A DNA stretch of 64,000 bases from Paraburkholderia dilworthii (GTDB lineage: Bacteria; Pseudomonadota; Gammaproteobacteria; Burkholderiales; Burkholderiaceae). The position numbers were made by a program, and so were the translations under genes. The first letter of the stretch is position 1; every line of letters begins with the position of its first letter. The stretch is from assembly GCF_000472525.1 (NCBI RefSeq), contig NZ_AWZT01000016.1, positions 1-64,000 of the forward strand, given 5' to 3'. The notes below the pieces were generated by a model. The model was not told where the DNA came from, did not search any database, and worked only from the letters and a program-made list of their open reading frames with translations. Below are positions 17,681 to 26,960 of the stretch, piece by piece.

Positions 17681-17891
17681 CGCTTTCTCCTTTCGGTCTG
17701 GTTCGCGCTTCGTCACGCACTTACGCAGTCGAGCAAAAGCGATACCCGCAGCTGCTTTGCTGAGTCGCGGCGAAGCGCTGCACGCGGATTGCTGCGCCGC
17801 TGATAAGGCCCGCGAATTCAACCGCAAGCACTCATGCAGGCAAGCACGCGGGCCGCGACATCGTCACGATCGAAAGAGAAGGAGATCGCAC

Positions 17892-19100
17892 ATGAAAGCA
17901 GTGGTATTTCACGGCATAGGGGACATTCGTCTCGACAATGTTCCGGACCCCGGGCTCGAGCAACCGACCGACGCGCTTGTGCGTCTTACATCGAGCGCGA
18001 TTTGCGGCACGGACCTGCACATGGTGCGCGGCACATTGGGCGGCATGGTGCCGGGCACGATTCTCGGTCATGAAGGCATCGGCATGATCGAGGAAGTGGG
18101 CCGCAGTGTGCGCAATCTGCGCCAGGGCGATCGCGTTCTGATTCCGTCGACGATCTCGTGCGGATATTGCGCGTATTGCCGTTCGGGCTACACGGCGCAA
18201 TGCGACAACGCCAATCCCAATGGCGCGAGCGCGGGCACCGCATTCTTCGGCGGACCGAAAATGACGGGCCCGTTCCAGGGCCTGCAAGCGCAATACGCGC
18301 GCACGCCGTTGGCGCATGCGAGCCTGATCCGCTTACCCGACGAAATCGACGACGACCGCGCGATCCTGCTCTCCGATATCTTTCCTACCGGCTATTTCGG
18401 CGCGCAACTCGCGGGCATTCGTACCGGCGATACGGTGGCGGTGTTCGGCGCGGGACCCGTGGGGCAGTTCGCCATTGCGAGCGCGAAGCTGATGGGCGCG
18501 GGCCGCGTGATTGCAGTGGACCGCATCGCGTCCCGCCTCGACATGGCTCGCGCGCAAGGCGCAGAAGTGATCGATTTCGACGACGAAGATCCGGTCGATG
18601 TCATTCTGCAACTGACCGGCGGCATCGGCGTGGATCGCGTGATAGATGCGGTGGGCGTCGATGCGGTGCGTGCCGATCACGGCCCGGCCGCGCAGAAACA
18701 ACGCGACCAGCAACAGGCGTTCGACAAGGAAGTAAAGGACATTGCGCCCGATGCGAAGCCGGACGGCGATAACTGGCGGCCGGGCAGCGGGCCGTCGCAA
18801 GTGTTGACGTGGTCCGTGCGAGCCGTGGCGAAAGCGGGCACGGTGTCCATCATCGGCGTGTATCCGCAGAACGACCGCGTTTTTCCGATCGGCGAGGCGA
18901 TGAACCGCAATCTGGTGATACGCATGGGGAACTGCAACCATCGCGCGATCACGCCGCATCTCGTCGAAATCGTGCGTAACGGCTCGTTCGATCCGCTCGC
19001 CGTGTTGACGCAGCGTGAGCCGATTACCGACGTTATCGAGGCATACCGTGCGTTCGACAATCGCGAGCCGGGCTGGATCAAGGTCAAGCTGCAACCGTGA
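17892..19100 (+). CDS. Zinc-dependent alcohol dehydrogenase (FdhA-like, second copy)
   Basis: 402 residues, medium-chain dehydrogenase. Zinc ligands are in CGTDLHMVRG and GHEGIGMI; the structural zinc loop CGYCAYCRSGYTAQC has four Cys. The nucleotide motif FGAGPVGQF follows. Between about residues 265 and 300 a hydrophilic insert (AAQKQRDQQQAFDKEV onward) sits where formaldehyde dehydrogenase-type enzymes carry an extra loop that buries NAD. The enzyme is clearly related to, but distinct from, the one at 15411-16580. The ATG follows AAGGAGATCGCAC. Substrate not predictable; detoxification of aldehydes is plausible from family and context. Confidence 0.87.
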   Translation: MKAVVFHGIGDIRLDNVPDPGLEQPTDALVRLTSSAICGTDLHMVRGTLGGMVPGTILGHEGIGMIEEVGRSVRNLRQGDRVLIPSTISCGYCAYCRSGYTAQCDNANPNGASAGTAFFGGPKMTGPFQGLQAQYARTPLAHASLIRLPDEIDDDRAILLSDIFPTGYFGAQLAGIRTGDTVAVFGAGPVGQFAIASAKLMGAGRVIAVDRIASRLDMARAQGAEVIDFDDEDPVDVILQLTGGIGVDRVIDAVGVDAVRADHGPAAQKQRDQQQAFDKEVKDIAPDAKPDGDNWRPGSGPSQVLTWSVRAVAKAGTVSIIGVYPQNDRVFPIGEAMNRNLVIRMGNCNHRAITPHLVEIVRNGSFDPLAVLTQREPITDVIEAYRAFDNREPGWIKVKLQP

Positions 19101-19199
19101 GCGAGGCGTCACGACATCCTGGCGGCTTGCTTTTCACTTCACATTCATCATTCACACAACCGCGGGCGAGAACGCCCGCAAGGACGCTTGCTTCCAACC

Positions 19200-20957
19200 A
19201 TGACAGTCGACCAGCGGCTTCGCAGCATGCGCAAGACCATGCGTGACATGTTCGGCATCGCGCGTTTGCGCGCGGGGCAGGAGGACATTATCCGCAGCGT
19301 ATTGCAACACCAGGACACGCTTGCCACGATGCCGACCGGCGCGGGCAAGTCGCTTTGCTATCAGTTACCCGCGCTGCATCTGGATGGCACGACGCTTGTC
19401 GTATCGCCGCTGATTGCGTTGATGAAGGACCAGGCCGACAAGCTACTTGCGGCCGGCATCGATTGCACACTCGTGAACAGCACGTTGCGTAGCCGCGCCG
19501 AGCGCGAAGCGCTGCAACGGATCGCATCTGGCGAGAGCGGCATTGTATTCGTGACGCCGGAGCGTCTTGCGCAACCGGCATTCATCGAGACGTTGCGCTC
19601 GCGTCCGGAAAATCGTGTCGGCCTCGTGGTGGTCGACGAGGCGCACTGCGTGTCGCAATGGGGACACGATTTCCGTCCCGCGTTTCTGGAGATCGCGGCG
19701 GCGGTAAAGGCGCTTGGGCAACCGCCTGTGCTTGCGTTGACCGCGACCGCGACGCCGCGCGTGATCGACGACATCGTGCATTCGCTTGCATTGCGCGAGC
19801 CGCGCGTGGTTCGCACCGGAACGTATCGCGAGAATTTGCGCTATCGCGTAGTGCAGGTCAGCGCCGCGGGAGGCAAGGACGGCGCGGCGCGCGCAATGGC
19901 CGCCAAGCGCGAGCAACTGTCAAAGCTGATTGCGTCGCTGAGCGGCAGCGGCATCGTCTATGCGGCGACTGTGCGCGACGTCGATCGAATCTACGGCTGG
20001 CTGGCGGAAGCGGGCGAATCGGTCTCGCGCTATCACGGTCGGATGGCGGCGGCCGCGCGCGAAGAGGCACAGGAGCAGTTCATGTCGGGCGCTACGCGTT
20101 TGATGATCGCGACGAACGCTTTCGGCATGGGCATCGACAAAGCGGACATACGCTTCGTGATTCACTATCAGATTCCCGGCAGCCTCGACGCTTACTATCA
20201 GGAAACCGGCCGCGCGGGCCGCGACGGCGAGCCTGCCGATTGCGTGCTGTTGTTCGATCTGAACGACCGACGCATCCAGCAGTTCTTTCTCGCGGGACGC
20301 TATCCGAGCATCGAACTCGCGCAGCGGGTTTACGACACGCTGGCGGCGCATGTCGCCGACGAACCGAAGGGCATGACGCAAGCCGCGCTCAAGAACGCAT
20401 TGCCGGATGTCGGCGCGGGCAAGCTCGAAGTCGCGTTGAACATGCTGGTCGACGCTCGCGTGGCCGGCCGCGACCGGCAGCGGCGCTATCGTCTGCGAAG
20501 CCGTGAAGGCACGCAGGAGTCGGCGCGCGACATGGTTGCAAAAGCTGCGGCGCAATTCGAGCAGATGAGCGCGCACGACAGGGAAACGCTACAGCAGATG
20601 ATCGACTACGCGCAAACGGGTCAATGCCGCTGGCGTGCGATCCTCGACTATTACGGCGACACGCCTGCGCTCGAGCGCTGTGGCGTATGCGACAACTGCG
20701 CGAATCCGCCGCAAATCGATGTTGGGCAGGACGCTATCGTAGCGGGAGAAAGTCACCCGGCTGAAGTTGCGCAGCGCCAGCGAAAAAAGCCGGGTAAGCC
20801 GGATAAACCGCGCATCTGGGCGCCAGGCGATGCGGTGCGGGTGCCGCGCTACGGTGCGGGCGAGGTCGCGCTCGCGAACGGCGAACAGGTGGCCGTGCAG
20901 TTCCCCGACGGCAGCACCCGCACGTTTCTCGCAAGTTACGTCAGGGCGGCGCGCTGA
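19200..20957 (+). CDS. RecQ-type ATP-dependent DNA helicase with UvrD-like C-terminus
   Basis: 585 residues. Superfamily 2 helicase motifs are complete: Walker A PTGAGKS (Lys50), [47 protein letters not shown] zinc motif [11 protein letters not shown]...CGVCDNC (C-x17-C-x2-C-x2-C) marks the RecQ C-terminal region. The usual HRDC domain is absent. Instead the last 50 residues ([17 protein letters not shown] to FLASYVRA) look like the Tudor-like tail of PcrA/UvrD helicases. RecQ unwinds forked and recombining DNA 3' to 5'. The ATG at 19200 is preferred, though its ribosome site (AAGGA, 15 bases away) is distant; a TTG at 19188 is too close to it. The 3' end overlaps the convergent decarboxylase gene by 22 bases. 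Confidence 0.88.
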   Translation: MTVDQRLRSMRKTMRDMFGIARLRAGQEDIIRSVLQHQDTLATMPTGAGKSLCYQLPALHLDGTTLVVSPLIALMKDQADKLLAAGIDCTLVNSTLRSRAEREALQRIASGESGIVFVTPERLAQPAFIETLRSRPENRVGLVVVDEAHCVSQWGHDFRPAFLEIAAAVKALGQPPVLALTATATPRVIDDIVHSLALREPRVVRTGTYRENLRYRVVQVSAAGGKDGAARAMAAKREQLSKLIASLSGSGIVYAATVRDVDRIYGWLAEAGESVSRYHGRMAAAAREEAQEQFMSGATRLMIATNAFGMGIDKADIRFVIHYQIPGSLDAYYQETGRAGRDGEPADCVLLFDLNDRRIQQFFLAGRYPSIELAQRVYDTLAAHVADEPKGMTQAALKNALPDVGAGKLEVALNMLVDARVAGRDRQRRYRLRSREGTQESARDMVAKAAAQFEQMSAHDRETLQQMIDYAQTGQCRWRAILDYYGDTPALERCGVCDNCANPPQIDVGQDAIVAGESHPAEVAQRQRKKPGKPDKPRIWAPGDAVRVPRYGAGEVALANGEQVAVQFPDGSTRTFLASYVRAAR

Positions 20958-21955
20958 CTGGCAGGCGCGCGGGTCGAGGCCGCTTCAGAAGCCGGTTGCG
21001 CAGTGGCTTCAATCCGCGCGCGGAAATAGCGCGCGGTCTCCTTCAGACCGTCGTCGAGCGAGGTTTGCGGCTGCCAGCCGAGCAGTTCGCGCGCGCGTGA
21101 AATATCCGGCTGGCGATGCCACGGGTCGTCGGTCGGCAGCGGATGTAGTTCGAGCGGTGAGCGCGAGCCCGTAATCGCGACGATCCGCTGCGCGATCTCG
21201 CGCATGCTGAGCTCGTGCGGATTGCCGAGGTTGACCGGGCCGCCGGGATCGTCGGCCGAATTCATTAAACGGATGAACGCGTCGATCATGTCGTCCACGT
21301 AGCAGAACGAACGCGTTTGCGAGCCGTCGCCGTACAGCGTGATCGGCTCGCCGCGCAGCGCCTGCATCATGAAGTTCGACACCACGCGGCCATCGGCGGG
21401 ATGCATGCGTGGCCCGTACGTATTGAAGATTCGCGCGATGCGAATGGAAAGCCCATGCTGACGGTGGTAATCCATGAATAGCGTTTCCGCGCAGCGCTTG
21501 CCCTCGTCGTAGCAGGAACGCGGTCCGATCGGATTCACATGACCCCAGTAGTCCTCTTTCTGCGGATGCACGAGCGCGTCGCCATACACTTCGCTCGTCG
21601 ACGCCTGGAAGATCCTCGCCTTCACGCGCTTGGCGAGGCCGAGCATGTTGATCGCGCCGTGCACGCTCGTTTTCGTCGTTTGTACCGGATCGTGCTGGTA
21701 GTGAATCGGCGACGCAGGGCACGCGAGGTTGTAGATTTCATCGACTTCCACGTAGAGCGGAAATGTCACGTCGTGACGCATCAACTCGAAGTTGGGGCAG
21801 TCGAGCAGACGCGCGATGTTGTCCTTCGTGCCCGTGTAAAAGTTGTCGACGCACAACACGTCGTGGCCTTGCGTTACGAGCCGCTCGCACAGGTGCGAGC
21901 CGAGAAAGCCGGCGCCGCCTGTAACGAGAATCCGCTTGCGGGTAAGTTCTTTCAT
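20936..21955 (-). CDS. UDP-glucuronate decarboxylase (UDP-xylose synthase)
   Basis: 339 residues, extended short-chain dehydrogenase. NAD-binding [10 protein letters not shown] is at residues 13-22; the catalytic pair is in [11 protein letters not shown]; other family marks are [27 protein letters not shown] and the long [19 protein letters not shown], cut here to its core [12 protein letters not shown]. This is the UXS pattern, an enzyme that converts UDP-glucuronate to UDP-xylose (or a 4-keto intermediate) in the cytoplasm. It is the last gene of the glycan cluster on the minus strand, 76 bases after the GT4 gene, so it should supply a pentose donor to the glycosyltransferases. The last 25 residues are Ala/Ser-rich and probably disordered. 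Confidence 0.92.
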   Translation of the reverse strand: MKELTRKRILVTGGAGFLGSHLCERLVTQGHDVLCVDNFYTGTKDNIARLLDCPNFELMRHDVTFPLYVEVDEIYNLACPASPIHYQHDPVQTTKTSVHGAINMLGLAKRVKARIFQASTSEVYGDALVHPQKEDYWGHVNPIGPRSCYDEGKRCAETLFMDYHRQHGLSIRIARIFNTYGPRMHPADGRVVSNFMMQALRGEPITLYGDGSQTRSFCYVDDMIDAFIRLMNSADDPGGPVNLGNPHELSMREIAQRIVAITGSRSPLELHPLPTDDPWHRQPDISRARELLGWQPQTSLDDGLKETARYFRARIEATAQPASEAASTRAPASQRAALT

Positions 21956-22031
21956 GTTGCGTCGTCCCTGTCGTTGTCCTTTCCTTCGTTGTCCGTGCGA
22001 TGCTTCGGCGTGAGTCGCGCTGACCGCTGGC

Positions 22032-22988
22032 CTACGCCGTCACTTGCAGCAGTGCGTCGTGCCAGTCCCGTGCGAAACGGTCGATGTGAAACCGTTCGAG
22101 CGCGGTGCGCCGCGCGCCTTCGCCAAGGCGGCGGGCCTCCGCGGGATCGCGCAGCAGTTCGTGCATCGCGTCGACGAGCGCATTCACATCCGTATGCACG
22201 AAGCCGTTCTCACCGTTGCGGATAACAGTCGCGAGTTCAGTGGTCGCGAGGCCGACGATCGGCATGCCGATCGTCATCGCCTCGACAATCGCGAGGCCGA
22301 GACTCGTCCAGCGGATCGGATTGAAAAAGAAACGATAGCGCGCGGTGAACGCCGCCAGTTCCAGATTGCCGATTTCGCCGATGCCGTCGAGCCGTTGCGC
22401 ATCCATGCCGACGAGATCGAGCGGCACGCGCGTGCGCGTCTCGGCGAATACGTCGGCGCCGAGGCGTCGTCCGCGCTGCGCGAGATGATTCACGACCACT
22501 ATGCCGCGCTCCAGTTCGCCGCTATAGCGCACGCCTTCGGGCACCACCACGCCATGTTCGATCACGCGCGTTGGCGTCACGCCGCAATCCCACATCAACT
22601 GGTTAAAGTGCGTGACGTGAACCAGCAGCGTGTCAGGGTCGTCGACCCAATGCCATTGCTGGAACGGATTTTCTTGCGGCGGATCGTGTTCGATATACAC
22701 GCGCGGCAAGCGGCGCTGCGCGTCGCTCAGTACATGCTCGCGGTCGTATTCCCAATGCGTCTTGTGCTGATACAGGATCACGTCGAATTCCTGATCGGGC
22801 ACGTCGTCCGCATTGATTTCGTGGACGTTATCGCCCCACGGCAGCACGCCCACTTTTCCCGCGTAACCGGGCGGATGGCCGGGCTTCGTGACCAGATAGA
22901 AATCGTGCGGCGCCTGTGTCAGGTAGTACAGGTAGTTGCCGTGCACGTGCCATGTCAGCACACGGAGACGGCGGCAGTTACGCAGCAT
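22032..22988 (-). CDS. Glycosyltransferase, GT4-like
   Basis: 318 residues, GT-B fold. The C-terminal domain has the retaining-transferase segment [20 protein letters not shown], where the two acidic/Glu positions of the E-x7-E motif are relaxed (Leu/Glu), followed by [19 protein letters not shown]. The N-terminal domain is short, with [14 protein letters not shown] near the start. The ATG at 22988 follows GAGGAGTTGCACC and overlaps the upstream GT9 gene by 11 bases, so an in-frame extension of 65 residues, which lies inside that gene, is rejected. It probably adds a sugar from a nucleotide donor. Donor and acceptor are unknown. Confidence 0.82.
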   Translation of the reverse strand: MLRNCRRLRVLTWHVHGNYLYYLTQAPHDFYLVTKPGHPPGYAGKVGVLPWGDNVHEINADDVPDQEFDVILYQHKTHWEYDREHVLSDAQRRLPRVYIEHDPPQENPFQQWHWVDDPDTLLVHVTHFNQLMWDCGVTPTRVIEHGVVVPEGVRYSGELERGIVVVNHLAQRGRRLGADVFAETRTRVPLDLVGMDAQRLDGIGEIGNLELAAFTARYRFFFNPIRWTSLGLAIVEAMTIGMPIVGLATTELATVIRNGENGFVHTDVNALVDAMHELLRDPAEARRLGEGARRTALERFHIDRFARDWHDALLQVTA

Positions 22989-24117
22989 GGTGCAACTCCT
23001 CGAAGGGCCCGGTTTCGGTCCGTGTATGCAATGCGCAGGGACCGGCAGGATGCGCGCCGCGAACTTCGGCCAACTGCGCGCGCGCCGTCTCGACAACGCG
23101 ATCCACGCCGATGTTGAGCGCGCAAGGATGGCCGTAAGGGCACTCGCGGAACATGCAGGGCCGGCAGGGCGGATAGTCGGCAAGCACGCGATGCCGTACG
23201 TGATCGAGCGGCGCCCAGCGTTGCGTGTCGCTGCCCGACGCGACTACCACGGAGGCGGTCGCCATCGCCGCGGCGATATGCGAAATACCGGTGTCGTTGC
23301 AGACGACAAGCTGCGCGTGCGCGACGAGCGCAGCCAGTCCGCCTAGCGATGTGGAACCCGCAAGGTGCAACGCGGGCGCGGTCATCGCGCCGAGCACGGC
23401 ACCGGTGAGCGGCGCTTCGGCTGCGGTGCCGGTGATGGCGATCTGCCAGCCGTCGGCGGCGAGGCGGTCCGCGACTTCGGCGAAACGCTCGGCCGGCCAG
23501 CGGCGCGACGGCAATTGCGCGCCGGGATGCACCAGCACGAGACGTTGCGCTTCGATGCCATGCGTGGCCGCCAGCGACGCATATTCGTCGCCATCTCGCT
23601 CGCAAAGCGGAAACGACAATTGCCGCCCGGCGGATTCGGCGCCGAGCGCGCTCGTCAAGGCAAGGTAGCGCTCGGGTTCGGGGAGATCGTCGGGCCAGCC
23701 GATAAACACACCGTCGCGCGGCCGCTCGTCGGGTTGAACGAAGCCCGCGTACGCGCGCGCGCCGAACTGAAGCAGCAGATCGTTTGCGATGCCGCCACTG
23801 CCATGCAGCTGGATCGCGAGATCGACATGGTGCGCGCGCATCCGCTCATAAAACGCAGGCAGTCCGTCGTTTGATTCGCGCTGCTCGGGAAAGCCCTCCG
23901 CGCCAGGAAACACGATCAGATCGTCGACGAGATCCGCGTAACGTTCGACAAACGATTGCGCCCACGGCAAGCCGATCAGCGCGATATGCGCTTGCGGCGC
24001 GGCGGCGCGCAGTGCCCGCAGCGCGGGCACTGAGCACAGCATGTCGCCCAGTTGCAGCGCGCGGAAGATCGCTATGCGGCGCGGCGCGAGAGCGGCGAGA
24101 AACGAGCCTGCATTCAT
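22978..24117 (-). CDS. Glycosyltransferase family 9 (heptosyltransferase-like)
   Basis: 379 residues. GT9 marks: IFRALQLGDMLCSVPALRAL at the start (residues about 17-36), LVHPGAQLPSRRWPAERFAE in the middle, and CNDTGISHIAAAM near the donor site. Known members are WaaC/WaaF/WaaQ enzymes that transfer heptose from ADP-heptose to lipopolysaccharide core. Near the C-terminus lies a Cys-rich motif PCRPCMFRECPYGHPC (C-x2-C-x4-CP-x2-H-x-C) that could bind a metal. The ATG at 24117 overlaps the upstream GT2 stop by four bases, so a longer open frame upstream is ignored. The nearby GmhB-like phosphatase supports heptose chemistry, but this is inference. Confidence 0.88.
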   Translation of the reverse strand: MNAGSFLAALAPRRIAIFRALQLGDMLCSVPALRALRAAAPQAHIALIGLPWAQSFVERYADLVDDLIVFPGAEGFPEQRESNDGLPAFYERMRAHHVDLAIQLHGSGGIANDLLLQFGARAYAGFVQPDERPRDGVFIGWPDDLPEPERYLALTSALGAESAGRQLSFPLCERDGDEYASLAATHGIEAQRLVLVHPGAQLPSRRWPAERFAEVADRLAADGWQIAITGTAAEAPLTGAVLGAMTAPALHLAGSTSLGGLAALVAHAQLVVCNDTGISHIAAAMATASVVVASGSDTQRWAPLDHVRHRVLADYPPCRPCMFRECPYGHPCALNIGVDRVVETARAQLAEVRGAHPAGPCALHTRTETGPFEELHHAA

Positions 24118-25193
24118 AGAAAGAGCACCCTGTAACGTACAGCGCCGTAGAGCCGCCAGAAGATCGAAAGAAATGGAATCGGTATCGACGTCCATGCCAT
24201 TTCGGCGATGTGCCGCAAACTGCGGTCCCGGCCGCGCAAACGCATTGCGCAGAAATACGCCGTCAGCGCGAACCACGCGAGCAAAGCGAGCGTCACGGTG
24301 GAGGCATCCCCCACGAGCGCGCCGATCAGCGCGGCCAATGCCGCGCACAGAATCAGGTAATACAGGAATGGAGGCGACGAGCGGATCCGCGTTTTGAACA
24401 GTTCGGGGTGCTTCTTGTAAAGCAACGCGTCGAACTGGCTCTTCTTCTGCTGCGAGATGCTGACGCCCCAGCGCGCGGGGCGCACCGGATGCACGACCAC
24501 CGCATCGTTCGCGCGCACGATCTTGCCGCCCGCTTGCAGCAGCGTGAATTGCAAATCGGAGTCTTCGCGCCACGCCGACGTGAAGCGTTCGTCGAAGCCG
24601 CCCGTCATCGTTAGAAAGCTGCGGGCGACGAATACGTTGGCGGTCGCAAATTCGGCGCGCTGAAGCCCGCTCGCATCCGCTTCGTAGTCGGTCGGCGTCG
24701 CAGGCAGCGGCACGACGATTCTGCCCGCGGCGGCCGCGGCGCCCTGGCTAATCGCCGCGAGCCCTTCGTGCAGCCAGTGCGGATCGGGCAGCGTGTCGTC
24801 GTCGGTAAACGCGATCACCGGCGAGCGCGCCTGCTGCCACCCTGCATTGCGCGCGCCCGCCGGGCCTTGCGTGCGAGTCACCGGCACGTAGCGCACCGCG
24901 AGGCCGCGCTTGGCCTGCTCGCTGGCGATGCGCGCGACGCACGCGCGCGTCGCTTCGTCGGGACCGTCGTCGCAAACCACGATTTCGTAGCGATCGGCGG
25001 GGAAGTCCTGTTCCGTCAACGCGCGAAGACATGACGCGAGCATGTCGGGCCGCCGATAAGTCGGCACGACCACCGACACATCGAGGTGCGCGAGCAGCAC
25101 GCCAGGATAGCCGGCCGCGATCGGCTCGGTTTCGCTGTGCGGATCACTGAAGCTGCCTCGTACGTCGATGGGTCCCGTAGCGGATGGACTCAT
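24114..25193 (-). CDS. Glycosyltransferase family 2 with C-terminal membrane helices
   Basis: 359 residues. The GT-A domain covers about residues 38-260: VSVVVPTYRRPDMLASCLRA, EIVVCDDGPDEATR, GPAGARNAGWQQA, and the metal-binding DDD in AFTDDDTLPDPHW. TSAWREDSDLQFTLL carries the probable catalytic ED pair. Two hydrophobic segments follow (about residues 280-320), then a basic amphipathic end, so the enzyme is tethered to the inner membrane. Start and stop overlap its neighbours by four bases each (ATGA), placing it firmly in the operon. It probably extends a lipid-linked glycan; the sugar is unknown. Confidence 0.9.
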   Translation of the reverse strand: MSPSATGPIDVRGSFSDPHSETEPIAAGYPGVLLAHLDVSVVVPTYRRPDMLASCLRALTEQDFPADRYEIVVCDDGPDEATRACVARIASEQAKRGLAVRYVPVTRTQGPAGARNAGWQQARSPVIAFTDDDTLPDPHWLHEGLAAISQGAAAAAGRIVVPLPATPTDYEADASGLQRAEFATANVFVARSFLTMTGGFDERFTSAWREDSDLQFTLLQAGGKIVRANDAVVVHPVRPARWGVSISQQKKSQFDALLYKKHPELFKTRIRSSPPFLYYLILCAALAALIGALVGDASTVTLALLAWFALTAYFCAMRLRGRDRSLRHIAEMAWTSIPIPFLSIFWRLYGAVRYRVLFL

Positions 25194-26935
25194 GCGCTGC
25201 CCCCCGCTTTCTCGACGAGAAACGGACCGATCACGAGCGCGTCGAGCGGTGAAGTCCAGAACGACTCAACCGCATCGCGCGGCGAATTCACCATCGGCTC
25301 GCCGCGCGTATTGAACGACGTGTTGACGAGAATCGGCACGCCCGTGCGCTGGTTGAACGCGGCGAGCAGGTCGTAGTAAAGCGGGTGTTGCGAACGGTTC
25401 ACGGTTTGCACGCGCGCGGTGCCGTCCACGTGACGCACGGCCGGAATGCGCGCGGCCTTGTCGGCATGTACGTCGAACACGAACAGCATGAAGGGCGCGA
25501 CCTTGCCGTTCACGAACCATTCGCTCGCATGTTCTTCCATGACGACGGGTGCGACAGGGCGAAAGTCCTCGCGGTCCTTGATCTCGTTGAGCTTGGCCTG
25601 CATGTGCGGATCGACCGGCGACGCGAGGATCGAACGCGCGCCGAGCGCCCGCGGACCGAACTCCGTGCGGCCCTGATACCAGCCGATCACCTTGCCGTCC
25701 GCGAGCAGATCGGCCGTTTCGCCGGCAATGTCATTGAGCCGGCGGTACGGCACCTTCGACCATTGCAGGAACTGCTCGATTTCGCGTTCCGGATATTCGG
25801 GGCCGAGATACGCGTGATCCATTGTCCAATGACGTTTGCGATCGCCGCGCTCGCTACGTTCGCGATAGTCGATCCACAGCGCTGCGCCGAGCGCGGTGCC
25901 CGCGTCGCCCGCGGCGGGCTGGACCCACACTTCGTCGAACGGCCCCGCGTCGCGCAGCTTCGAGTTCATCACGCAGTTCAACGCGACGCCGCCTGCCATG
26001 CTGAGCTTGCTCAAGCGGGTCTTCTCATGCAGCCAGCCCGCGAGTTGCAGCACCGTTTCCTCGAGCACGCTCTGCAACGAATGCGCAATGTCGAAGTGGC
26101 GCTGTTCGAGCGGGCCACCGCGTTCGCGCGCCGGGCCGAAGCGTTTGACGAGGCGCGGCGCGTCGACCGTATAGCTGCCGTCGCCGCGATAGCGCACGAT
26201 ATCGCGGAACACGTCGACATATTCCGGCTTGCCGTATGACGCGAGCGCCATCACCTTGTACTCGTCGGACGAATGCAGAAAGCCCAGCCAGTCGGTCACG
26301 GCTTCATAGAGCAGCCCGAGCGAGTGCGGCAATTCCACCTGTTTGAGCCGCGTGTATTCGCCGTCGACGAACTGGCCCATGCTGGTCGTGACGCCTTCAC
26401 CGCGTCCATCCATTGTTAGCACGGCGGTGTCGTCGTAAGGGGCGGAGAGAAACGCGCTGGCTTCGTGCGCGAGGTGATGCTCGACGAAATGCCACTTGAA
26501 GCCGTTATTGCGGTCCACGCCCTGAAAGCGCTTGCGCAGATGATGCGGCGCGCCGTCGAGCAATTGCGCCTTGGCGTTCGCGATGTAGCTGAGAAAGAGC
26601 GGGTCCCACGGCGATGCGGAGGGGTCGGACAGACGCGTATTGGCCGGATCGAACGGCAGTTCGATCGTCGCACCGGGACGCTTCGGCATGCCGCTGAAGA
26701 GACTCGGATCGTATGAATAGGCCACATGATCGATGTCGGCAAGCGTGATGCCGGCGGCTTTCAGGCAATAGTCGATTGCATCGAACGGCAGTTGCCAGGT
26801 CGAGAAGGGCACGGGGCGCTTCGCATGCTTGACGTGCGTGAAGCGTTCGTCTTCGGCGGCGGCGAGCACCACACCGTCGCGCAGCAGGGCTGCGGCGCTG
26901 TCGTGATAGACGGCATTGATTCCGAGTGTGTACAT
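25190..26935 (-). CDS. Carbamoyltransferase (NodU/CmcH family)
   Basis: 581 residues. The N-terminal Kae1-like domain begins LGINAVYHDSAAALLRDG and has VEHHLAHEASAF with the metal-binding His residues; AGGVALNCVMNSKL and GDAGTALGAAL follow. The C-terminal YrdC-like domain has EFGPRALGARSI. Family members move a carbamoyl group from carbamoyl phosphate via carbamoyl-AMP to a sugar or antibiotic hydroxyl (NodU acts on Nod factor, CmcH on cephem). Here it should decorate the glycan made by the operon. The ATG at 26935 matches the family start; no strong ribosome site was seen, and it lies 25 bases from the upstream gene, so coupling is likely. Confidence 0.92.
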   Translation of the reverse strand: MYTLGINAVYHDSAAALLRDGVVLAAAEDERFTHVKHAKRPVPFSTWQLPFDAIDYCLKAAGITLADIDHVAYSYDPSLFSGMPKRPGATIELPFDPANTRLSDPSASPWDPLFLSYIANAKAQLLDGAPHHLRKRFQGVDRNNGFKWHFVEHHLAHEASAFLSAPYDDTAVLTMDGRGEGVTTSMGQFVDGEYTRLKQVELPHSLGLLYEAVTDWLGFLHSSDEYKVMALASYGKPEYVDVFRDIVRYRGDGSYTVDAPRLVKRFGPARERGGPLEQRHFDIAHSLQSVLEETVLQLAGWLHEKTRLSKLSMAGGVALNCVMNSKLRDAGPFDEVWVQPAAGDAGTALGAALWIDYRERSERGDRKRHWTMDHAYLGPEYPEREIEQFLQWSKVPYRRLNDIAGETADLLADGKVIGWYQGRTEFGPRALGARSILASPVDPHMQAKLNEIKDREDFRPVAPVVMEEHASEWFVNGKVAPFMLFVFDVHADKAARIPAVRHVDGTARVQTVNRSQHPLYYDLLAAFNQRTGVPILVNTSFNTRGEPMVNSPRDAVESFWTSPLDALVIGPFLVEKAGGSA

Positions 26936-26960
26936 GGGCGTTCGCAGTGGGAGTAAGTTT

